Origin: Wolfiporia cocos
Lineage: Eukaryota; Basidiomycota; Agaricomycetes; Polyporales; Phaeolaceae
Length of the DNA: 64,000 nucleotides
Reading direction: 5' to 3'
Assembly: GCA_029448655.1 (NCBI GenBank)
Contig: JACCLO010000002.1
Location: forward strand, 682,001-746,000
Below the pieces are notes generated by a model. That model did no database searches, was not told where the DNA came from, and saw nothing but the letters and a program-made list of their open reading frames with translations. Below are positions 50,376-62,388 of this stretch, one piece after another. Positions within the stretch are counted from its first letter, which is position 1, and every line of letters starts with the position of its first letter. The position numbers and the translations under genes are program-made.

Positions 50376-52953
50376 TCAAGCTACCCCTTCCAACTCGGGC
50401 AGATGTACAGCGCTAAGCCAAGCCAATATAATCTCCACACGCGGACCATGCAGCGGGAAGCCAAGGTTGAACGGCAGCTCCCTTCCATCTGATCCCGTCT
50501 TATCCGACGGCGCCCTACCCCGCCTTTCCTGCTGGCGCGCCGCAACCGGCGCAAGCAGTATGCGCGCACAGTCTAGCGACTCGACAAGGTCCACACGCTC
50601 GGGGGGGCTCGACGGCGTGTCACGCCCAGACTGAGGCGGCGAGACGTGCACCGCGGTGCTGGAGCTCGAGCCGTTCACGCCCAGCGCAAGCGTCGTGATC
50701 GACGCCGCGAGGCGGTCGCTATCCGGGGAGGACGGGCGCGAGGCGCGCTCCACCTCCTTCGCCTTCGTGGAGGGCGCCGCGTCGATCGCGCCCTTCGCGT
50801 ACCGCGCCCCAAGGCGGCTGAAGGAGTGCGGCTGGACGCCGACGCGCCAGCCGCCCGCGAGGCGCTCGAGGACTTCGATGAACTCTGCCTGCGCCATCGA
50901 GCGCGGGGGGAGGAAGACGGGGTACCCCTCGAGCCCGTCGACGACCGCGGCCGTGCTAACGAACGCGGGGAGAAGCGCGGGGAAATCGCCCAGGAGCAGG
51001 TGGCACAGCAGCGCGCTGAAATGCGACTCGACCAGCAGCGGGTGGTACGTCGTGAACGTGGCGGGCGCGTCCGACAGCGCCGCCGCGGCGCCGTCCGCTG
51101 AGCGCGTGGCCGGACGCCCAGCCTCCGTGAGCGCAAACGCGTGTGCGACGCGTGCGACGAGGTCTGCGCCCGCGCCCGCGCCCTCCGCGCAGCCGTCGAG
51201 CGAGTCGAAGTGTGCAAGAAATTGCTTGTGGTCGCGTAAGCTCTTCCGGACCAACGTGGCAACTTGGGCGTAGAAGGAGGGCTCTGCCAAGGCCACTCTA
51301 TACGCGGCAAGCTTCGCTCCGTCCCGCCGCCCGAGTGGCCCATCAGGGTGCCCAATCTCAATGCCGCCGTACCTCCCGTGCTCAATATAGCACAGACGGA
51401 ACTCGGCGCCGTCGACCGTGGGCGCCTTCTGGACACCTTCCAGCTTGAGGACGGCGTCTTCGATGAGGAAGGATGCGTGTTGGAGATACGCGGCGGCGCG
51501 GAGGAAGAGACACTGCGGTTCTATGGGCTCGGGAGCATCGGGAAGGATGGAAGGATGCAGGAGCAGCGGCTGCCCGTCCGGCCCCAGAATGGTCGGAGAA
51601 CTGCCTAATGCCGCGTCCGCGCTCGTCCCGCTGGGTGGGGCCTGTCCATTGGTCTTGCCGCCCTTGTTCCCTCGCTGACGCCGCTTCTCGCGCGGCAGGC
51701 TGATGTGCTGCGCCATTTTCGCTTTCCGAATTGCGCGGGCCTCTCGGATGACATGCGTGAAGTCTTTCACGGCGAGCGTGTACTCGTCGCGGAAGCAGTG
51801 CACAGTTGCGCGCGTGCGGAAAAACTCTAGGCGCTGAGGGTGCGCTGCGATCAGCTCGTCTAGCAGCTGTGTCGTGGTAGACTCGGCTAGATGGCTGGGG
51901 AGGCTATCAGCAACAGTCGGTATTTTTGGAAATGAGCAATACCGACCGAGAGGGTATCTTCTCATGGAAAAAGTGCACATATCGCGCGTCCGCGTCGTGA
52001 GGATCTACCAGTACGTTGGGTGCGCAACGGGTAATGCAGACGCAGCGCACGCACCGACTTTGAGAACGCGCTCCGCGATGTCGTCGAACACGCTGCCACC
52101 CTGCATCACCATCACGCTCGCCGCAATCTCGTCTGCCCTGTACGCGGCCGCCAGTTTCTGTACTGCGAGTTGTCGCAAACGGTGCACCCGCGTAGCAGAC
52201 ATCGCGACGCTCCGCCCGACACCGGAATCTCCAAGTGGATTCAGGCCGAGTGACTGTGCGGTCGCCCAGGGATTGTTGCCGCCTTTGCTTGGGCGGAGAG
52301 AGCCCAGCGCAGCTGCGGACAGCCCAGAAGTCGCACGCACCGATAGCTCAGACGCCTCGTCAATCAGCCGGCGGATACTTGTCACAGACCGAAACACGCC
52401 AGGGTCGATCGGCGGGGGCATCGCCTTTCCGGGCCTCGGGGGCGGAAACGGGGGCAGCGGCGGCAGAGTGGCAATCGTGCCGTGCGGCGAGTCGGGCGGA
52501 GAGTACTCGCTCTGGCTGGCAAAGCTAAAGTCTCCGTACCTCTGTGCCGCTAACTTTCCCGACAGCGGAGGCGGAGGAAGGCGGTGATCGTTAGCGGACA
52601 TTGTGGCGGGATCGAGATTGAGGATGAGGAGGGACTCAAGGAGTTCGAGTGGGAGCTGGAGCCAAGGGCCCTGTTGCGGGGTAAGCGCTGCATCGCGCAC
52701 GGAGATGAAGGCGTACGTGGTATGAGCTGATGTACCGCCAGTGCTTGTTCCTGCTAATATAAAGCACGGGCGGCCGTACATCACCGGGCGCGCAGCTTCC
52801 GCTGGAGGGCGCCGCGCTGCATGGCTGAGCGACCTTGCGCTTCTTGGGCTTCTTCTTTTTCTTCTTCTGTGCGGTCAAACTTTCTGCAGGCGGATCTTCG
52901 GGAGGTGTGGTGTCCGAAGACGAAGCCAAGCGGGCAGTGAAGTCTGTATCCAT
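50376..52953 (-). CDS. 805-aa protein with TPR-like helices, function unknown
   Basis: Four exons in transcript order: 52953-52785, 52726-52055, 52004-51947 and 51894-50376. The N-terminus has a Lys-rich basic patch (QKKKKKKPKKRK), possibly nuclear, then a Pro-rich region (GTIATLPPLPPFPPP). Residues about 280-345 look like a TPR pair: ADARYVHFFHEKIP, LLDELIAAHPQRLEFFRTRA and YTLAVKDFTHVIREA. A long helical C-terminal region follows, and the last 100 residues are low-complexity before GPRVEIILAWLSAVHLPEL. Related proteins in basidiomycetes and the Chs-regulator type carry similar TPR starts, but no function can be assigned. The intron 52784-52727 was preferred over a 34-nt alternative as too short to splice. 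High GC produces long antisense frames here. Confidence 0.78.
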
Positions 52954-54756
52954 CTGTGCACTGTGTGCAGTGTCTGAAGAGTATAGGGCACAAGGAAGGC
53001 TCACATCAACACTCGAGCAACAAAACACCGAGTCCAAAGGGTTGCTTGTAAATCCCGGAATTCGGGAAGCTGTGTGACCCCACGCGTAGATTCAACAGGT
53101 TCGAGGACCACGCGCTGCAACGGGACAAGATCTGCGCTGAAGTTCTACTACGGCCGTGTCTATGTTCGGCAGTCAATGGCCCATTCGGCTGCAGAAAGAG
53201 ACTCTGCGGCTCACGACCCGAGCGCGGCTGGGAGCAGATCTCCAATGACCAGGATTCCCACGTTGTCCTATGTGGCTGGCATTACAGCGCCGACGATCGC
53301 AAGATTGGTTCCGATATCGAGCGGCTCGATGTTGGGGGATCAAGCCACTGCATAGAGTGAGGTGTTACCCAGCTGTGCAAAAACATGGTCGCGACTGAAC
53401 GGCTGACGTGATAGTAATCGGAATACGAGAGCTCTACCGATAAGCGCTGAAGAATACAAGTGGCGGTTAGCGCGTGTGGCATTGGCGCCCAAGAACGCAA
53501 CGTATGACGGATGTGCGATGCAGTATACGGCGGATTAAAACATACCATATCGAGACAGCTATATGTAATGTCAGAAACACACTACTTCCGCTGAGAGGCG
53601 AAGAGCTTCCCTCCGTCCCCTAATTCGTGTTAACAATGCTGGTGCGCTGATTTCTTCAGACAACGGATATATAGGTGGCGAGCGGCAACATTTGTAGTCT
53701 CGTTACCAGACGGCAGTATTGAATACAATACAGTACTGGACGGTTTAAGCTACCCACGCCCTACCCTCCCTGCATCCCTCCCTCCAACTCCCTAGTATTC
53801 AGCCTCTCGTAGCTTATACCGTCCAAAGTAGCGACTGGAAACGAGTCTACAACATTGGCACAATGGAATAATTGAACTGCTGCGAGTGACTCCGTTAATT
53901 GGCGCGGGCGGGTTGACATCTTGGGCGCTTCATGGCTTCGATTGCTCCTCATCTGCTCGGCATCAACGTGTCTATTCTTTCCGTTTTTATGACTCGTCTC
54001 ACGAAGCTGCCAGGTGCAAAACAGCAGCAGAGGATATCGCTTGTGCCGGAGTACACGCTCTTTCTGCCACCGTCTTAATGACCCAGAATCACCAAACAAG
54101 TCCGATTGACCCCCTGACTGAAGTTCCAGATGTGGACGAGAATTGTGATAGATGGGCGTCTGATTGGCTGTGCAGCTAATGCTCGAGGGTACATCGTTAC
54201 GAGATGTATAAATCATCGCATCTTAACCCGAAGGCTGGAGGATAAGATGCTACGTAAGGTCAGTGATGCACTGCGTTGGCTGTGCATCCGCCCACAGGGT
54301 GCATTGCTTCTGATTTCATTCGAGCATACTGAATGCATCAGACTATGATGAATCCGAGACGCGTGTTTTCTCCAATCTTCCGCGACATTGCCCTCAGAAC
54401 CATACATATTCCATCCGTCCGCCGATGTTCTACATCCCAGCCATTTGTTTCGTCGAACCCATTGCTGTAGCGGCATGACTTTGGGCGCTTCCTGAACTGT
54501 TGAATCTGTCACCGGCTTTTAGTACGAATACGAACACCCCGTTGCACCAGTATCAGCTGTTGATCAATCAGGCAGGCACCATACCATTCGTGGTCGTATC
54601 GATATGCTGCTCGTCAGCGGCAAGCTGAACTCTGCTTGACAAGCCCTTATAGCTTGGAACACAGCATTTCAACACCAACTTGATGCTCAGTCTCAGACCC
54701 TAACTCTTCTTGCCGATTCAGTGGATGCCCAGGGTTTCTTTTCTACGCAAACCGCG
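52954..54756. other. intergenic, no gene supported
   Basis: About 1.8 kb. The best open frame is 151 codons on the minus strand (53761-54216), without resemblance or splice partners. I see no repeat or RNA gene. Confidence 0.5.
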
Positions 54757-56393
54757 ATGGATTGCATACTGGCAGATATCAATGGGACGTGTCTAGCTAT
54801 CGCCTCTCTTGCTGCTCTCTTGTATGACTACTTCTTGACATTGGCAGACGAGGTGATAACTACGCACAGACTCTTCAGTGTCTCTTAGTCCTGAATACAA
54901 TCTCGAGGTGGAATTGTTTTGGTCGGGACCATGGACGATGACCCGGGTCCTTTTCCTACTTGTATGTGGACCTGAGCATTCAGTCCCGTGGCCACATCCT
55001 GAAAGTGTCCTTTATAGAGCCGATACACCACACCTGTGATGCAAATGTATGTTCTCACAATTATACTACTACGTAACTGATCGGTATTTCAAGAGTCGTT
55101 GTATTGGGTGAGATCCCTTCGATTCGAACGATGTACTTCCATGCTCACCCCATGTTGCAGCTCTTGCATTGGATCGTGACGTTCGGTTTCATACCGATGT
55201 AAGTGTATGTTCATGCCAGAAATGAGTGAAGCTCAACCGCGACTCTGCATACATATCAGCGGTAAGCATGGATCCGCGAAGGCGTAATGTCCGCCACGGT
55301 CATAGCTATATGATGCTTGTGTCAGAGTGCTTCCAGCGACACTTTCACTCGCAGTCATCACGAATATAGTCATCCAAGGCATGTGCTCCGTGCTATGCCG
55401 CCATCACTGAAACTGACATTGTTATATATCAGCAATCATCGTGATCAGGGTTTGGTTTATGTATCCACGGAAATGGATAACAAGGCTGCTCGTTGTAGGC
55501 ACCTTCCTCGCGTGCGCAGCAACAATGATAGTGGAGCTGATCAAGATAGAACACTCGTTGGGTACTGGTAACAACACGAACTGTGCCGTGCCGGGGTCAG
55601 ACGATCTCTGGAAGGTCTTCGTACCCGTACTGGTTGTTCACACTGTGCTATTCATCACGATCACATGGCCTGCGATACGGGTGAATGGACGTACCTCGCT
55701 ACTCGGTCGTCTTGCTAGAGAGTGAGCAAAATGATCTTCTGCAATCGATTCTAACCAGATCGCTATCCAGCGGCTGTGTCCTTTACGTGTTAGTATTTAG
55801 TATGTATCCTGCTCAATCGCGATATGTGTGATGTGTGGCTCAGTGGACGCCTTGATCAGTCACAATTTTCTGGAACACAATCGCCGCTGCCAGAGCGAAA
55901 TCACCATCGGTAAGACCTCTCTCGGCTTGGGGAAAAGTGTATTGAACTCCAGCATCATCACGAAAGATCATGAATTCTGGTGCCTACTCGAAGTACGTGT
56001 GTACTTCCTATGTGGATCGCAGCCGCTCACGTCCTATACAGCCTTATTACAGTCGTCCCCACTATCTGCATCTCTCATATCATGCTCAACGTCCGCTCCA
56101 TGGCTGCGTCGCTCAATGTGCACTCGGACATGCTACTCAGCGCGGCTGAGCTCAGCCGCCTACAATGGCGTCCGGGTACCCGCGCAGGCGAGATCGTCGT
56201 CGATGTCGATACTGTAGAAGACGATCACGAGGCGCCGCGTATGCCGTGCATGACCCGCCTAGGAGAGATCGAGATGACGGGAATGCCGGGGGTGGAGGAT
56301 TCTCGGAGGATGATTGATAGAGCGCTGGATGGGAGGCCATACGGCGTGAACTCGGATGACAGTGAAGGAGGATCTGTCCTATCCATGCCCTAA
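54757..56393 (+). CDS. seven-TM-like membrane protein, DUF6533-type
   Basis: The start is MDCILADINGTCLAIASLAALLYDYFLTLADE (54757-54852), then VELFWSGPWTMTRVLFLL (54908-54961) and SRYTTPVMQ (55018-55046). These match the opening of DUF6533-type proteins, which are abundant in Agaricomycetes and of unknown function. A long exon 55433-55721 encodes RVWFMYPRKW and two more hydrophobic helices. 55771-55799 encodes DGCVLYVLVF. The last exon carries SLITVVPTICISHIMLNVRSMAASLNVHS, and an acidic cytosolic tail ends at 56393. Exons between 55094 and 55430 and between 55800 and 56010 are unresolved: each splice choice I tried gave either a hydrophilic or a frame-broken segment. It may be intact with unusual splicing, or slightly damaged. 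Confidence 0.65.
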
Positions 56394-57750
56394 TGTGAGC
56401 GATGCCTTGTGCAAGATTCAAGAATTACTCAGGCTGATGCTTAGGTCTGGTGCAGGGATGGCCTTAACCGTGGCACTACCAAATAGTCAACACTGCAATA
56501 CAGAATCTGTTGTGGTATTGGCATAATCAATGTCTGAATTATTATGTTTAGTCAATTGATCGTATCGCCACAGTACGATCAGATTAACCAAACATCGAAG
56601 AAATGTACATGTAGAGGGTTCTATGATTTAGCCACAATCTCGGGAGGATCGAGCGCATCTATGTAAACCGATGTCGATCTGTGATACTATGTGTCTGCAG
56701 TAATACTGGAGCTTGACAAGCAATACCATGTCTCAAGCTGGCATCTTTGTGACAACGAGAGACTTTGCTGTTCTGTGACACATGGCCCTTTCTAGGGGCC
56801 TGTTACGCGTGACCGAATAGGGATCAAAACAAAACAGCAATCTTAATGGGGAGCGGCAAGGTGGGAATGGTCCCCGTGATCCGGCGCTACGTGCATTCAG
56901 TGACCCACAAGACACCCCTCACGCCAACACGTTTTCCGACTTCACAGCACCAGCCAGCGTCAAAAGTCATAGAGTTAAGTTGTAGGGTACATGTATATCT
57001 GTGCAACATTGCAACAGATTTTTTTAGAACTCATTTCTCATTTAGATATTGCCAAATTACTCATTGATTTCGAAATTTCTCTTCGAGAAAGACACTTTAT
57101 GTTTTTGCGCCATTGCATACCCATGTATGTAGCGTATAATTGATGTCTGCAATGGTTCACGCGAAAATGCGACTGGAAGGCGGAAAACGTGTTGCGCTGA
57201 CGCCCGCGGAGACTGCTGTTCAGAAGCGCGTCTATTGGCGCGCCCTGCTCCTTCTCGCGTTTAATATACGTTCTCATCGTGCCTTGCACGACTGTCTCTG
57301 AACTGAGCCTGCTGTTGCGGTATACAATCGTATTTTGTCAAAGAACAAGAGCGTCCAACTGCAGCCATAAGCGCGTCTAACTGCAACTACAAGCGCGTCT
57401 AACCAGCCACAAACGTATCGAGGACCAGTGACTTAGACAATTGCTGAGATTGGGCTCATACCAGATGATTTAATGCTATATCTAGTATCATTAGTGCTTT
57501 AAGAGAGATTGTTGTCACTGAATAACAAGTTCTTGGTAAATATACATGGATTCGACCGGTCTGCAGCTAGTGCGTCACTAGAGGGTGCTCATTTGGCGTA
57601 TGGGAAAGTTATGTAAGCGTCACGCCGCTCTTGCAGGTCTTGCCGCTCCCCAATCTTAAGACCTTCACTGGGAGCGCCAAGCGATATACTACAACAGAAG
57701 CATAAAATAGTCTACGATGCCTGATTGTCCCTGCATCGGCGCATCTACTT
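56394..57750. other. AT-rich intergenic with short tandem repeat
   Basis: About 1.36 kb, AT-rich, frames below about 95 codons. It contains the 22-bp repeat at 57351-57414. Otherwise I see no gene. Confidence 0.5.
57351..57414 (+). repeat. 22-bp tandem repeat, about three units
   Basis: Three head-to-tail units begin GCGTCYAACTGCARCYAYAAGC or a shortened version: 57351-57372, 57373-57394 and 57395-57414. The first two differ at a few pyrimidine/purine positions, and the third lost two bases. It lies outside any gene. Confidence 0.75.
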
Positions 57751-59886
57751 CTAGTGCAGCCCATCCTTATCATAGATGAAGTCTGCGTACACCGGCTCCC
57801 ACATACCCTTCTTGACATGCTCACGCACCTCATCTTTCTTCCAAGGCACGTCCGCGAGTCCCTCGTCGATCGCCTGCTCCGCCACTGCGATGGCGATCTC
57901 GGTGTTTACGTGGCGTGCATCGCCGAAGTCGGGCAAGAGCGCGCTGTCTGGGTCCTTTAGTGCGGGGGAGAGCGACGCGAGACGGCGAGCGCCAGCGATG
58001 ATCATGGAGTCGCTGAGGGCGCGTGCTTGGGTGATCATGGCACCATAACCAAGTCCGGGATAGATAAGCGCGTCTAAACGGACAACTCAGCAGGTCTACA
58101 GTGGGAAACTGATTCAAATACTCACTGTTGCACTCCGCAACACTGGATTGATACACGTGTGAGTACAAGAGGGAATTTCAGTTACAATTGACACGCACAT
58201 ATAGTCCTTGCCACCAGCAGGGTTCTTGCACGGCGGGAAAGGACTCCCGCTCGCCATAAGTGCCTTGCCATTCGTCCAGTCGTTCGCATTCTTCGGATCC
58301 ACCTCAGCAAGCCTGCTTGGGTTTGACAACGGGAAGATGATCGGCCTGTCCACGCCATGCGCCATCTCCTTGATGATCTTCTCCGTGAATGCGCCGCCGC
58401 GGGTTGAGCATCCGATGAGCACAGTCGGCTTCACCTTCCGAACGACGTCGAAAAGCTCAATCTCGCCATGCTCATTCGTCGGCACGCCCTCCCACTCCGA
58501 ATCTGGCCGTACGTACTCCTGCAGGTCCTCGCGGATCCTCGAGGGTCCGAGCGACTGCTTGACGAGCCCGTAGCGATCAAGCAGGAAGAAGCGCCGACTT
58601 GCGTCCGCCTCCTGGACGTTGTCAATCTGAACCATCGCGTCGCGGAGCTGACGGGTAATACCAAGACCCGCAGTACCGGAGCCGTAGACAACGATCCGTT
58701 GGTCCGTGAGTCGCGACTTCGTCACACCAACAGCAGACATCAATGCTGCGAGCGTGACGGCGCCAGTACCCTGTCTGCACACGAATGAGCCAACAATCCC
58801 TTGCGGCAGACAACCAAGCTTACACGTCATCGTTAAACACTGCGTGCTGATCGCGGTAGATATCGAGCAGCCGCTTGGCGTTATTGACACCAAAGTCCTC
58901 GAAGTGCAGCAAACTGTGCGGATGATACTTGCGTACAAGCTGAACAAACTTGTCGATAAATTTGTCATATGCTTTGCCGCGCACACGCCCATTTGACCAG
59001 CCCTACGCAATGTCAGTCAATCTGTTAATTGCTGTTGCTCGGAGGGCACTCACGACATAGAGATCGTCATTCAACAGCTCCTCATTGTCGGTGCCGACAT
59101 CCAATGTAACACTGATCGCTTTCGACGGGTCAATACCACCTAGCAGGCTGCAATACCGTCAACATATGACTATATGCGCACATTCGAAGACATACGTGTA
59201 AATGGCAGACTTGGCAGTAGTAATCTGACAGCCGATCAGTGGCCATTCGCACAAGCAGGACTAAGAGCTCACTCCGATACCCTATAGATGCGCTCCTGTT
59301 AGCTGAAGATCGCTCATACATCGAATTCTTTAACGTACCCCAACACCTTGGTCGCCAATTCCCAAGATGGCTTCGGCGTCCGAGCATACGAATAGTTGAA
59401 TATCGCGACCCTTCGTCTGCTCAAGGAAATCCTCCTCCATAGTATCTTGGTTGGGGAACGTCAAATACATTCCCTCGCTCCTGCGGAACAAGTGCGAATA
59501 GTTCGCAATCGCATCGGCCTTGTGGACACGTTTATTCCAGCGCTTTCGAAAACAAACAGAGAACATACCTGCGTCGGAGTGTATATGACCGGGATAAGCT
59601 CCTTCAGATGCCTACTAATAAGGCCATAGTACAGGACCCAGTTTTGGTCCTTCAGACTCTGTAAGAAGGTATTCTTCCGCAGGGGCGAGTCACGCGTGCA
59701 CAGCTGATCGTACCCGCGGCGGCACTGTTCCTCGAGCGTGTTGACGCAATACGGGAGCCGTCCAGTGAGCCCGAACGCCTTGCGCTCGCCTGCAGGAAAT
59801 GCGGTCCCCTTGTTGAAGCGCGGATGGGTGAGAATGTTGTCGCCGTGAAGCGCGACACGCAGGGCGCGGGTCGCCGGCGTCGACAT
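57751..59886 (-). CDS. MAE1: malic enzyme (oxaloacetate-decarboxylating malate dehydrogenase)
   Basis: Nine exons in transcript order: 59886-59569, 59518-59339, 59281-59273, 59224-59196, 59147-59054, 59002-58824, 58774-58199, 58142-58126 and 58073-57751, giving 574 aa. It converts malate to pyruvate and CO2 with reduction of NAD(P). Family blocks: [63 protein letters not shown] with the metal-binding acids, YGSGTAGLG nucleotide-binding loop, FPLSNPS, and [15 protein letters not shown]. Exon 3 is 9 nt (GIG) and exon 8 is 17 nt. Cofactor preference and location (mitochondrial or cytosolic) are not certain; the N-terminus is moderately basic but not a strong presequence. Confidence 0.94.
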
Positions 59887-60737
59887 TGCAGTTGTTGACA
59901 ATTGGAGGTAAACGGGTGGGAAGGAGAGTGATTGGGGGGCACATCTTGACCGCAGAGTCTTTAAATACGCCAGGGCCGTCACGAAATGACGTTATGAGAT
60001 GGGCGAGTTCATGAGGGCGCTGGAGTTCGGCGACCGCCTCGATAGCACGAGCGCGTGCTGTGTTGGAAATGACAGCATCGAGATCGCGTATGGACCTCCG
60101 GGTTTTGAAACTCTGCGACTGCTCTGCGTGCACAACTTGCATGAGAAATTCATGAAAAACTTCTTGTTCCGTGAATATCCGCTGCTGACCTCGTCCGTGA
60201 ATCTCGAAGCTTTCGATTGACAATGGCTAGGTAGATGAAAGAGCACAAGGCGCCCGCGCCACAGCCGCATTGCGCGCCTTGCTAGTCCTACACGTGCTTG
60301 GCGCTGCATAGATCTTGGTCCTTCTTCATCTTCCATATGAGAATTCAGCTTCAGCAGCGATGCATCTAGCCGGGCCCGTTATAAGACAGGCTATCGTAGC
60401 TGCTGATAACACAAGAAGGGTGGGGGGATGGGCAATGGAGCATCGCGAATGAAGGAACTCAGAGTCGCTCCATTTAGAGCGAAGTCACGAGGAGCTGAGG
60501 GGAGATACTTTCGCCAACAACGCCATGACTCTTGTGGGCTTGGTGATAATAAGTCGTCGGCCACTTGAGACTGCGTCTTCCGTCTTGCACTGACCTGACC
60601 GGGCACCAGCAGGAAAAGCTTGTAAAATTAGAGCCAAGCGAGAGCAGCCGAGCCCCATAAGGCTCGAGTTGGGCTATCAGGTAACCTTAAACACATATCT
60701 GACCATCTAATTCCCGCTGCTCCCGTCTTCCTGCACT
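59887..60737. other. divergent intergenic, malic enzyme and LysM protein
   Basis: About 0.85 kb between diverging genes. It should contain both promoters. I saw no additional gene. Confidence 0.5.
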
Positions 60738-61518
60738 ATGGGTCGATGGACGCAATATGATGAGGTGAACATGCTTTCCGATGCCTAAAGTGCCACTGCT
60801 CAAGCGTTGTTTGTGCTACAGGACGAACACCGCCTGCCAGCAGGCATGCAGCGTGTAGGTTACGATGCTGACTCGGGCAAATACTACTTTCGTGACCGAG
60901 AGGGTGCGCTCTGGGAGGGAGCAGAGGGTGCGGAATATGGCGAGATGAGGATGGGTAAGTGGCTCCACTCTATCCCGAAATGCAACATTGCAGGCTCATG
61001 TGCGACGCATGCTGCACGAACAGTCTCACATGCACCAATTGCCACAGGTGGCCAGGATGAGCTCGGCGACGTGGAGGCGGCGCCGAGTCGTGTAGACGGT
61101 TACCAACCGCTTGCAACAGACCCCGTACGTCCACAGTGCTGCCTTCTGTTGAAGCATTTTACTCATACCCCCCACCATGCCACAGGACGACGCAGGCGCC
61201 CACAACAGTGCCAGCAGCAGGGGCCCCGGGTCGCCGTATCGGATGCTATTCCCGTTCTTCCTCCTCGTCGGGGTGGTCCTCCTCCTCGCGCTCCGGCTGG
61301 CGTTCTATCGCCCGCGCGTGGACTTGCCGCCGCCGGACGTGGGGCTGTGCCCAGGGACGAGCGTGCCCGTGGCGGTGCAGGCGGGAGACACGTGCTGGAA
61401 ACTCGCGCATTCGCGCAACTTCACGCTCGAAGCGTTCCTCGGCCTGAACCCGACGCTCGACTGCAACGGCCTAATGCCTGGACAGACGGTGTGTGTACCT
61501 TGGGCAGAGGCCAGCTGA
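60738..61518 (+). CDS. LysM-domain (CBM50) membrane protein
   Basis: Four exons: 60738-60764, 60822-60954, 61048-61124 and 61186-61518, giving 189 aa. The N-terminus (GRWTQYDEDEHRLPAG, VGYDADSGKYYFRDREG) resembles a short module often found before LysM in basidiomycete proteins. It is followed by a linker, a transmembrane helix at about residues 95-115 (MLFPFFLLVGVVLLLALRL), and one LysM near the C-terminus (VAVQAGDTCWKLAHSRNFT, FLGLNPTLDCNGLMPGQTVCVP). With no signal peptide, the likely topology is type II with LysM outside. LysM binds chitin or related GlcNAc polymers, so this may sense or anchor to the cell wall. That role is inference. Confidence 0.85.
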
Positions 61519-62388
61519 GTGAATGGATTCAGAATTATCTGCTCCTTGGCCGGAGTTGGCATGCTCCATCGATCATTATGCATGCTAGGGTTTGGGTTGT
61601 CTCTGTCAGGCTATAATGCCTCGTTCACGATCTTTCATGGTTTGCAAGGAACGGTTGTATGATACTCATTGTCCGCGTGCGTAATATTCATCGTGTATTC
61701 CGCCTGGTGTCCCGGCGCGCATTATTCGCCCGGGTGCGTCCGCAACCGAACAGATTTTGGCGTTCAAATCTGCTTTGTGTAATATCTCAACACATCGCTC
61801 GGTCACTTGTAGCCAGCGCATACCGCGATGCATGATGGTCCGCAGACTGGACTGCTCGCTTAGTTGTGGCTCTGCTTGAGGCCAGGCTTCGGCTTCGGGC
61901 CGATCTGATGGCTAGCGATTCGCTTCAGTTTCCTCAAAGCCCTTTATGTCGCTCAGCGCTGAGCGGAGACCAACAATTCTGTGGTTCTCATGTACAATAC
62001 TGCCTAGTATGTGTTTCTGAAGTTGACAGTTGACAGTACGCATTCAGCCATGGGCTCCATCCGAAGCTGGATCGAGCTGCATGCTGCATGGTACAAGTCG
62101 AGCCAAACCGTTTATGGAGCACACGAGACCGGAAGACGAGGCCATGTGCGCATCATGACGTCACGCGACGCTGTCAGTCCGAGGACGCGGACAATTTGGC
62201 GCCTAGCCCCGCATGCGCCTATTCTTCTGCAAATACACCGCCAGCCGCAGCGCCCAAGTACCCCTTCCCGCCGCTTTGTGTCCTTTAAGACTCACGACCA
62301 CCACAGCTCACATAGTGCCACGATCTGCGAGCTCTGCAACGAACCTCACGTCGCAAGGAGATAGCATACATCCGCGTACGCCACCAAG
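61519..62388. other. intergenic, LysM gene to MARVEL gene
   Basis: About 0.87 kb without a supported gene. The right end is presumably the MARVEL gene promoter. Confidence 0.5.

Noticed and set aside
50656..51436. Long frames on both strands within the TPR gene
   Set aside because: These are shadows of the GC-rich last exon of the 805-aa protein.
52751..52784. 34-nt intron in the TPR gene
   Set aside because: It is too short to splice. A 58-nt intron with the same donor and a later CAG keeps the frame.
53761..54216. 151-codon minus-strand frame
   Set aside because: It has no domain, no splice partners and irregular composition. It is probably chance.
55128..55140. TTCGATTCGAACG as a tRNA T-loop
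   Set aside because: No matching A box, acceptor stem or cloverleaf could be formed around it.
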